Positions 45,064-54,330 of a stretch of DNA of 64,000 nucleotides are shown piece after piece. The stretch comes from Takakia lepidozioides. Lineage: Eukaryota > Streptophyta > Takakiopsida > Takakiales > Takakiaceae. Within the stretch, counting starts at the first letter, position 1. Each line of letters starts with the position of its first letter. Under the pieces are notes generated by a model. That model made no database searches. It was not told the origin of the DNA and worked only from the letters and a program-made list of their open reading frames with translations. The stretch is taken from contig CM060733.1 of NCBI GenBank assembly GCA_030704615.1, positions 42,594,001 to 42,658,000 of the forward strand, given 5' to 3'. Position numbers and translations under genes: made by a program.

Positions 45064-45830
45064 TGGGGCAAACGGAATCCTCCATATGGATATTTTCAAA
45101 TGCATTTTGCTGTATCAGACTTTTTTTTTGCAGTGTAATGAAATGCACCCCAAAACTCCTGGAATGAGGCAATATTCCATTCAAACTGAGATCCAACAGA
45201 AGCAGTTCTGGGCCATTTCTGGAAAAATGGCGCCGAATTTCTCTTTTTGGGGCCGAAAACTCGCTAAGTCCCAACATGCACTGGTACCTGTGTTTGGGAA
45301 AATGGCGCCGAATTTCTCTTTTTGGGGCCGAAAACTGGCTAAGTCCCAACATGCACTGGTACCGTGTCTGGAAAAATGGCGCCGAATTTCTCTTTTTTGG
45401 GCCGAAAACTGGCTAAGTCCGAACATGCACTGGAAAAATGGCGCCGAATTACCTGTCATGAGGGGACCTATAGCCGCGGAATTCGGCACCATTTTTCGCC
45501 AGAGAGACCTATTGCCGCGAAATACGTCGCCGTTTTTTCAGGTTACGGACCCTATTACCGCGAAATTCGGCGCCATATTTGCACATGTCGCTAGGAATTG
45601 GCATGAGCGGAAGACAAAATATCATGAGCACAACTGTCAAAAGTGCAATTTTCCCTTCAAGGGGCCGAATAATATATTTGTTTTTTCTGACACATTGCAT
45701 TAATTTATTGTTTTTTATTGTTTTTTATTTTCGAAATTTGTACTTCTGCTCATGAAAACCGATTGTGTTACTACTCTGCTCATGCCGCTCATGCCGCTCA
45801 TGCCGCTCATGCTCATGAAATAGCAAACCT
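45064..45830. other. Right terminal region of element C with short tandem array
   Basis: 45,225-45,445 has three to four units of about 74 bp with AAAATGGCGCCGAATT, TTTTTGGGGCCGAAAACT and GGCTAAGTCCCAACATGCAC. 45,460-45,600 repeats ATTCGGCGCC half sites. 45,750-45,830 holds CTCATGCCG subrepeats and the terminus. Noncoding. Confidence 0.8.
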
Positions 45831-45915
45831 CTGTTCTAAAGGAACAACTACGGTGGAGGAAGGGGATTCAACGTTTTCTAGATAATATGAAAATGAATAT
45901 TAAAAGAATACAGTT

Positions 45916-48900
45916 CAGTCTGACTCAGAGTCAGTACAATGTATCCCCTCTTCCTCTGCATCTAAGTCTAAGTATTTTAGAACACCGGATCCACGCTGGA
46001 TACACCTACGGCTGGCCACTAAAAAGTCAGGGGATAGGGACTCGGCCGCGTGAAGTGCCATTGCTTCGGCATAAACAGGAAGCAGAAAATTGGAAAGGGG
46101 GCTGACGAAAACAGACTCGCCAGAAATGACTGTATCTCCTGAAGATCCACCGCTGCCTTTCCTGAAAGACAGCTTGAAAAAGTTATTACTGTAACTTTGA
46201 TGTTATCGAGAAATTGAGTATGACTCCCAAAGAGGGTTTAGCACTTACTCACATGAAAAGTCATTGTCGACCTGCTTATCTTCGGGATCGTCATCATTTC
46301 AAATTTGAATCCGATCAGTCTGTGTGCCTGAAGTGGAGCCAGACAAAAGGGGGAGGAGCACGGTGTTGTAGAGGTCAGAATCACCCTCCATGCCAAAAAG
46401 GCTTCTTCCGCCTGCCTTGCATGCGTGGTAAGTTGCTCCTGCACCAGACAGGAGAACATGAACAGTTTGGAGGGGGGGATTTAAGCAGATGAAACTGTTG
46501 AAAGGAAACCAATTCGGAAGGGAAAAAACGAACCTGTGGACACAGAAAGATCGACCACCCGTGCAGAGCGGTGGCTGCATGACTCCAGCAGTATTTGCAT
46601 GAATGCTGGTGACTTTTCCCTTGCACCTCTCCAGGGAGTGCCATCTGGTCTCTTCAGAGTCTGACTGGACTGCATGAAGTTGTACAAAATGTCATCGACA
46701 TGGGGCTCATAGGGGGGTTGACGAAACAACCCTGGTCAGAAATCTCAAAGCTGCGGATGGAGGATGGTGTCTTTGATGTGCGAATCCTCCGCAGGCAGAT
46801 CGCCTCGAACATCCTCGTCTGGCAAAGATAGCAGGTTAGTGTGGTAAACACAATCTATAGTGGAAGTGTGTACATCGGCTATTCAGAACTCTGACACAAA
46901 AAAATCATGAATCGTTGATGATCAGTGTCGATCATAAAACATTCTACTAGAGTGGAGCTGCAGAGAAAATTGAAACTCATGATCAAAGCACAAGCAGAAG
47001 GGAGACGGCATACCAGCTGACCAGGGAAACCCCCTTTCACAAGGTAGAGGTTGTTCACACAATTCCATGTGCGCAAAACTTCAAACCCTGAAGACTTGAG
47101 GTATGATGCCAATGCCCGACGACTATCATTGTCACATGACTGAAAAAGCAGAAGTGTCCCTGCATCAGAGAGGAAATTGTTACAGAACCCGAACACCCAA
47201 CTCCAGTAGTTGTCCTCGAATTTGTTCCAGCCTGGCGTCTTGCCCTTTGGAAGAACTTCTGGCACAGCCTGGCCATCCGGGATGTCTAGAATGACAATGT
47301 CGGCCGCATAAGTTTTCTGCACACCGCACACGAAGGTGGGACCTGTGCTCACCTGCAACAGACATGTTTTTTATAAGAACGATGGCAAGAATGTTTTCAA
47401 AGAACGAGACTGAAATACTGCCAACGAAACTTTCAGAGAAAAAGGAAAGAAACTGGAATTCTCACCAGATTGAGGAATGAGATTATATTGTCCCAGGTAG
47501 GGGATGGCACCCCAGTGTATCCTCTCTTTCGACTCTGCATCATCGAAAGCCAACCCTCATTAACAATTTTCATCTCTCCTGCTGAATTAGAACGGGAAGG
47601 GTGTTGCTTGGCATCGAACACGCACTGAAGAGTGCGGGTATATCTTCCAGCAGTAAAGTCCTGCCCACTCTCCATCTCCTTTTCATTCTCCTTCCCCTTG
47701 TCCTTTTCCTTCTCTTTGGACTTGTCTTTGTCCTTTGGCTTTGCTGGTGAGATGGCTATGACATCAACAGCCTTGTCTTTTGGTTTGCGGCCCGCCTTCT
47801 TTCCCTTCTGCGGCGTTCCCTGAGCATCAGGCTCCTTGGCAGCCAAGGTTGCTATGTTTCGTTGATACTCTTCGTCAGTCAAAGGCGCCAGCATCTCAGC
47901 GTTATTGTTCAAGTATTTCATATGCTGTTCTTGAAAGGTCGTGTGCTCAGGTGGGCAGTCAAGGTACCACCCACAGTCTCTGAAGTGAGAAGGACTCCAG
48001 TCCTTCAATATCCTTGCAGTATACATGGTTGGATCGTTTGCAGGGTCCGACCACATGTCAAGATAGTCGGGAATTCCGCTCAGGTGATTTCCTTCCATAA
48101 GGACATATTTCGTGTACCTGAAAAAAGGAGATAAATCCCAACCCACAAAAGCGCTCAGTGAGTAAGATGCAAGTAGAACAGAAAGAATAAAACATAGATT
48201 GAAATGGCTCTGACAACTGCTCCAAGGACCTTTCAGGACCACACTACTGCTCCAGATATGAATGTCGTCAACGCCATTCAGAACATTCCATTCAATGACA
48301 CTGTAAATACATCCTAATCCAGGTGAATGCAAATAATCGTTTAGAAATGACACAGACATAGAAGTGAATGTCGTCAACGACATTCAAGAATGAAGCCAAA
48401 TTATTACTTAAATGAAGCAAAATCACAGGATGGAAATCAAAAAATTGAGTAAGGAACCCTCCAGGCAAACTCAATGCACATTCATAACGAACCTATCACT
48501 GAGGACCTCACAACATCACTGTATGTGAATGGCGTCAACGCCATTCACAAAAATACAAAAAAGAAACCAATTACTTAGCTCCCCAATCCATGTAAATTGA
48601 ATTTGTCGCTGTTGAATAATACAGACACAGCTGTGAATGTTGTCAACGACATTCACTTTGGATTTCTTAAAACAGAGCTTATCAAGCCTCCACAGTCATC
48701 GCAAGAGGCAAAAACAATGCAGAACAACTGAATGTCTGCATTGACATTCAGCAAAATGAAGTGAGGAACCCTCACTGTAACCTCTATGGACATTACAAAA
48801 ATTTAAATAACTCTGAGGACCTCTCAACAACTCCGTATGTGAATGTCGTCAACGCCATTCAAGGACATTATCAATTCTAATCAGGGACAATATAATTGCA

Positions 48901-50220
48901 CCCTTAGATCCTAACCAGGTGAATTCATATACTCGCTTAAGAATGACTTAGACAAAGAAGTGAATGTCGTCAACGACATTCAATCTGGATCTAAGATTGC
49001 AATCCATATGAAGCCACATTTTTTCCCAAAAAAACAGTAGAGTTTCAAGTATGACATTGCACCTGTACACAACTCGCATCATGGCCCACTCTCCTCCAAC
49101 CTGACTGTCAAAGTCGTTGGACCGTAAAATGTTACCATCTTTGGAGAACTCCCGGAAAAAACAGTATCTCCACGTGAGACCTCTCCACTTCCTTATGTAT
49201 GCCTCCAATGACATTTGGGGAGGGGAAACAATCGCAATGTTCAGGTCCTTCAAAGTCTGATCCAGCACAATGACGGCGCGCTTTTCGAGCTGCAAATAGT
49301 ATATTTGTCAGATTTGCAAAAAAGATACACATCACATACTTGAAGAGAAGAAACAGCATGTTCGAATACACACCTGACTCCAAAATGTAGCCTTGTGGAG
49401 CCAGTTATCAAAGACCAAATCACTGATTCCTTCCACCTTTGTGCCAGGCTGTATGGTGCTCTTTGGGAACTGATTCAAGTCTTTTACTGTTTGATCTGAG
49501 TTCCATATCTCCAGCCACCTTATTTTTGTTTGTGGGTCGACCATCGATATGGCCAGCCGGTGCAATTTCTCCTGCTGCATCTCCGGATGCACATGCTTGT
49601 CATAGTGTGTTTTGATCTGCTGAAGGAACTCAGGACCAAGTCCAGGATCTACTATTCTAAGCTGCTTTCCGAAGGCTGACATCAATTTGATTCTTCGCAT
49701 TTCAAACTCCTTCTTTATTGCAGCTTCCACACCCTTTGATGTCCTTAGTTCTTCTGGTGTAGTGCGGTAATATTCGGATTTCCCCTTCTCAGCTGCCTCT
49801 GCCAGTTCTTGCTGCATTCATTCAAGTAGTGATTAGCTCCGAAGGGACTACAAACATGTATTCGAAAAGTAAACAGATTACAGACTCGGGCTTACCGCAT
49901 ACATGTACTCCAGAAACGCCTCTCGTGTCAAAGAATACCAAGTGCCTGCAGCTCTTCCTGTTTCGCACTTCTTGATGATATTGGGTGGTAGTACTGTCCG
50001 AAAATCATCCAGCTTCATTAGACCAATCCTTTGAATTCGGAATAGTGTGTGAACCAAGCTTGTTGTCACATGCGATTTCTCTGTCGATCTGCAAAAACAT
50101 TGGAAACATTGCATTCCTTAACACTGTTTTTTGAGGATTAACAAGACACTACAGAGGGAATGAAATCTCCTGGATGACTTACTTGTTCACGTCGTGCATA
50201 GCTGTAAGAAGCACCTCAGA
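45916..50220 (-). pseudogene. ParB-methyltransferase gene copy, N-terminus missing (diverged subfamily)
   Basis: Minus-strand exons downstream of the ParB core. It begins at the segment matching the end of that domain (about 50,220-50,180, LLTAMHDVNK). Then 50,110-49,900 (TSLVHTLFRIQRIG..TWYSLTREAFLEYM), 49,817-49,380 (RIVDPGLGPEFLQQ, QQEKLHRLAISMVDP), 49,295-49,060, and about 48,120-47,460 (WSPSHFRDCGWYLDCPPEH, then a Lys/Glu linker). The methyltransferase follows: ADIVILDIPDGQ near 47,295, GTLLLF and GFEVLRTWNCVN near 47,150-47,050, KSPAFMQILLESC and VVDLSVSTG near 46,610-46,550, an intron, and GATYHACKAGGRSLFGMEGD near 46,430. It ends in an acidic tail (EEEGIHCTDSESD) at about 45,916. The first exons are cut off at 50,220 where another copy starts on the opposite strand. 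Most exons are open, so it was functional until recently or is still translated in part. Confidence 0.75.
48240..49000. repeat. Intronic 20-bp palindromes of the GAATGTCGT..ACGACATTC type
   Basis: Seven to eight copies of GAATGTCGTCAACGACATTC or close variants at about 48,259, 48,366, 48,525, 48,636, 48,730, 48,840 and 48,961. Each is a 9-bp inverted repeat around a 2-bp centre. They recur about every 100 bp, mostly inside introns of the minus-strand ParB-methyltransferase copy. Degenerate relatives occur in the first intron of the copy at 58.7 kb. Confidence 0.85.
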
Positions 50221-50234
50221 AAAGCCCACCTAGA

Positions 50235-53200
50235 GTGAGGAAGCAAAAGGAGCCCATGGCTTCGTCTGTAAAACCACTTGGGAGATTGGAAGCCGAGATA
50301 TTGGGTTTACCGGCAATTTCAGAAGACACGGATGCGATGGAGGCCACTGGAGATGTCGGACTTGGATCTGCAGAAGGGCGGCCCATTGAGCTGACAGAAG
50401 CTGAGGACGACAACGTGGTGCGACTTGACGACTTCCCAGGAGATCAGAACCTGGTGGAGCTTGCTGAGGAGCAAAACCTCCAGGACAGCAGATAGGCTGG
50501 TGAGAGAGGTGAGAGAAGTCAGAAACTGGTGGCGGATATGCTCATGAGTGCACGGACATGAACATAGCAGCAAACGGGTTGCTGGCAGAGACTCATAGCA
50601 ACATAGGCCGCGTTTTGGGCTCCATGGTATATCCCGAGAATCTGAAAGTTCCTTTGTGTCGCATGGATAGCCTTCCAGTAGTAAGGCAAGCACTGCCAGG
50701 GGACATCGACCAACTGAAGCATAACTTCAGAGAGGGGTACAAATGGGGATCGGCAGCATTCTACGTCTCCATTGAGAATGACCAGGTTGTCATAAGGGGC
50801 CCCACTGCAGAGGAGCTTCAGAATTGGAGCCCCCACTGGCACACTATAAATGCTGAGTTTGAAGCCTCTCTGAAGACTAATCCCACATTCACACACATGG
50901 CAGGGAAGATGTTCTTCGTCTGGGACAGGAACCACATGATGCTTGCTTGGACAGAGTACATAGCTGAAATGCATCCGCAAGATATCGACTGGCATTGCAT
51001 TGTCGTGAAGGTGGACGTGAGGGACAGAGGACTGCTGAAGGGTGCCATGACAGATATAAATCTGTAAGTACAATACTATATCCTTGTGTAGTGCCTATTG
51101 CGGCGCCGAAATAGGCAATGTTCTTGACTATCACCCACTGTATGAACTGGAAATTGGATTGTTGTGCTAAAATCTGGTTATTTTGGTATAATAGTTTCAT
51201 GTTGTTTCTTTTTTTTTCTCCGTGGCAAGGTAACAGTGAGGGCCTTCGTGGAAACTGACCTGGGACATACGGTCTACAGAGTGCAAGAAGTGGGCATAGC
51301 ACCGCTGACGGATTTCCAAAAATCCCTCAATCCCGATCTGTACAGGAAGTCCCTTGAGAAAATGGATCGCACTTGGTACCGACCAATCCTCTATTCGGTG
51401 AGGTTCATCTCAAATTTCCCGATTTAATGCTATTTGTTGCAGGGATCAGTGGCCTGACTGTATCCGCTGGGTATGGGAATGCAGACGAACATTAGGGATG
51501 ACTTGGCCTATGCCAAAATGTTGTTATTTGAGAGTGATGCCCCCACGAAGGCGGACGCGTCGATAGAGAGTCACATTGTGCAGGCAGGGAGGCAATCACG
51601 GACTAAGTACAGGTCAAAACTTGTGAAGCAAGTTGCAATCGCTGACCCTGGCCTTGGAGCCAAGTTCCTGGCAAAGATAGGACTGCATTACTCCAGACCC
51701 ATGAAACCGGAAATGTCCATGGAGAAACTTCATCATATCGCAGTGTCATGTGTTGAGCCGGCGGAGAAGGTTAGCATGTATTTGTTCTTGTTTTGTGTCT
51801 TCTCGCGATTCGCATGATGAGGTTCTAGTATCTAACCAATGTTAGGACATGCAGACAAAGTGGCTACAAATCTGGAACGGCCATACAAATACGAAGCTGC
51901 TGTACCACTTTCCCGTCGAGCCAACTGACGACAAAATAAATGACTGGCTAAATGTGATGATTTGGTGGCATCAGGTATAATGTCCTCCTCTTTTGTGTGT
52001 TGGACATCATTGCAATTTCAAATTCATGAATGTTTTGGAGACCTGCAATGCTGCAGGTACTGACCCACGCCCAGGAGCAATTGGATTGCAACACCACCAT
52101 TTTCAAGTTGCAGATCGATTGGACGAAACCGGAGACAATGGAGAACTACGTGCAGTCCTGGCGGGGGCGCTTCGCAAACCTCTTTTTCAGAGAAATTGCA
52201 AAGGCAAGACGCAGGAGGGTGCCGACAAAGCGGCAATGCAAGTCCTGTTCAGGTAATCTGCTGCCAATGCATCCCTCTCTTTGCAGTTTTGAGAATTTAG
52301 CCAAGCAGCGGTGGGTATTGCGAGGCCAAAATATCCCTCTGAAAGACGTGAATGCTGGGTAATTGGGTCACGCTCCATTGCGTATTACAGTGCCAAAATA
52401 CCTTCTGCATTCAGAACTTCCTCCTGCATGATGCATCAGTAGCATGATTTTTATTGAATTGGCTCGTGATTACAGGTACATAAATTTTGCTCTCATTCCA
52501 TCCAGACCCATTCAAAGGGTTCCACCATTCTTTCTGGCGTGGAGGACACCTGGAGGACGTGGTACGATGTACACAGAAGTCATGGCGAAAGAGTGGCATG
52601 CCGAGCATTTGGTAGACTATCCTTGGTATGTGGATCTCCCAAGTAGGACCGTTGACTTCTTGGAGGTTAATTTGAAGAAGGAAGCGAATGCCCGGGCTAT
52701 GAAGGCGCATATGGATCCCCAACCAAAGGACGCAACAAAACTGAAAGCAGAGGAGGCAGCAAAGCAGAAAGCACTGAGAAAGTCGGCCAAGGCGGCAGCG
52801 TTGGCGTCGGACAAAGGAGCAGATGGAGAAACAGGCAGCTGAGCAGCCCAAGGACAAAAAGAAAATAACGCGCAAACAGGGGCAAGAGACGAAGAGCCCC
52901 ACACCCAAGAAGAAGAAGAAGCAATATAGTTAGCCAGATGACGAGGATTCCGACGATGATTTCCAGCAGGAGAACACCCAAGGGGCCACACCTCGTCCAA
53001 AAATTCACAAGGGCCAGCGCTCCGGGGGTTCAGCTGCGAAGAGAACACTATACATGGATGCACCTGGCAGACCCTACCGTGCGGTGCATATTGTGGGTAG
53101 GGAAGTCCTCAAAACACCCACAATTGTGGAGTGTGTTAATGAAAATTTCTTAACTGCTCTGACCACAAGGCTGGAGAAAACGAGATTAAGGAAGGCAATG

Positions 53201-53690
53201 GAGGCCCACCAGGGGAAAGGGAAGAAGAAGGCCACTGGCAATGAAATCGAGGACACTCCTGGCTACACAAAGGTGATGGAGTATTTTGTGGCGATGAGCC
53301 ACGGCAAAAAGAGCACAGTCGGGGGCAGGGCGGTGAAAGCCTCCATCGACATGATCCTTGTGGACATATCGGATGGGCAGGAGATACTGGGACTGGGCTC
53401 ACTACCATGGTGGAACAAGTACAACGAAAGATACTGGAGCCACACATTCGGGTTCGCAGCCAACATGTTGGACGACAACGGCTGTATTGTTGTGTTAGTA
53501 GCCGATGGAGAAGTCACTGAGAATGATATCAAAGTATGGATGGGGAGAAGTGCAGCACCCATCCTGAAGAAGATCTGGACTTGCATCAACACGCAGGATC
53601 TTATCAACGACGGTCACAAGGTATGCTGCGGTTTTCTTCTGTTTTGCCAATTTCTGCGCCGAAATTGCCCATATACATACCAACGACGCA
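50235..53690 (+). pseudogene. ParB-methyltransferase gene copy, C-terminus missing
   Basis: Plus-strand exons in the same order as the copy in element C. 50,235-50,490 is an acidic N-terminal exon. The ParB-like exon is 50,558-51,064 (NIGRVLGSMVYP, VPLCRMDSLPVVRQ, GSAAFYVSIEND). Its key motif is altered to VWDRNHMMLAW, losing G and R of the usual GNHR. Middle exons: 51,235-51,400 (TWYRPILYS), 51,477-51,768 (VAIADPGLGAKFLAKIG), 51,847-51,974, and about 52,055-52,250. Then 52,500-52,840 (PPFFLAWRTPG, WYVDLPSRTV) and a basic linker to 53,050 broken by stops. The methyltransferase start is 53,054-53,620 (PTIVECVNENFL, DMILVDISDGQ, GCIVVLVADG) and ends at a GTATGC donor. Motifs X and I and the C-terminal exon are absent because a GCGTGAGC repeat begins at about 53,692. 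Confidence 0.75.
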
Positions 53691-53691
53691 A

Positions 53692-53905
53692 TGGCGTGAG
53701 CATTGCACGTGAGCGCGCGAGCGTACGCTCACGCAGGAGTGACGTGGCGTGAGCGTACGCTCACGCCAGCTGACGTGGCGTGAGCCTGCACACACGCTGA
53801 CGTGGCGTGAGCGTCATGTCAGCATGCTGATGTGGCGGTAAATGATGACGTGGCACTGTCCGTCAACTGCCACGTCAGCATTAACATGCGCCGCCTATAA
53901 CCGTG
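53692..53905. repeat. GCGTGAGC inverted-repeat block, probable terminus of element D
   Basis: Four to five units of TGACGTGGCGTGAGCG with perfect palindromes such as GCGTGAGCGTACGCTCACGC. It sits where the preceding ParB-methyltransferase copy is cut and ahead of the 3' end of the next transposase gene. By analogy with the ATGAGCGGC subrepeats at the ends of elements B and C, I read it as the subterminal region of a related subfamily. Similar motifs occur at 14,443-14,510. Confidence 0.55.
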
Positions 53906-54330
53906 GATGGTCCTATGACCGTGGAATTAATGCAGGGAATCTTGCCTAAATAGAATCAAGACGAGCGTTGAGGCCTACAATTGCAGCATCCAACATTGTG
54001 CAATTACAAATGCTTGTTTCACTTTTACAATTACGAAGACGACAAAATATCCTCACAAAGTGTGCGCCATAAAGGCTGCCACGAGAAGACTTCCTCCCTC
54101 CTCAAATAACAATGAGAGTTATGATCATCTTCAAAAGATGATTGTAGTGCATAGCGACAGCAAGACATGTAGACTTCGAACGGTGCAATGACAAATGTGC
54201 ACTACCTAAAAGTTGTCACTCAGACCTCACTCCGTATAGTTGGAGGCCATATCATTGCACAGCCGACGAATTGATGTGAATTACACATTTCAAATCATGG
54301 TCATCCACATACCACATTACATAGTTCATG
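53906..54330. other. 3' flank of the element D transposase
   Basis: No gene recognised. On the minus strand it lies downstream of the transposase stop at 54,331 and probably holds its 3' untranslated region. Confidence 0.4.

Larger units (their letters stand above)
31241..45830. mobile_element. MULE-like transposon C, 14.6 kb, with transposase and ParB-methyltransferase genes
   Basis: Left terminus GGGGGCTGCTATTTC at 31,241 and right terminus (inverse AGGTTTGCTATTTC) at 45,830, each leading into ATGAGCGGC/ATGAGC subrepeats. The termini match element B, whose 9-bp target duplication fixes the boundaries. Contents from left to right: C-terminal to N-terminal exons of the ParB-methyltransferase gene (minus), a 95-bp tandem array in one of its introns, 3 kb of palindrome arrays, and the two-exon transposase (plus). 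The flanks show no 9-bp duplication (GGGTGCATC versus CTGTTCTAA), and the left flank is gag while the right flank is another ParB-methyltransferase copy. One side has therefore probably been rearranged since insertion. Confidence 0.85.
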
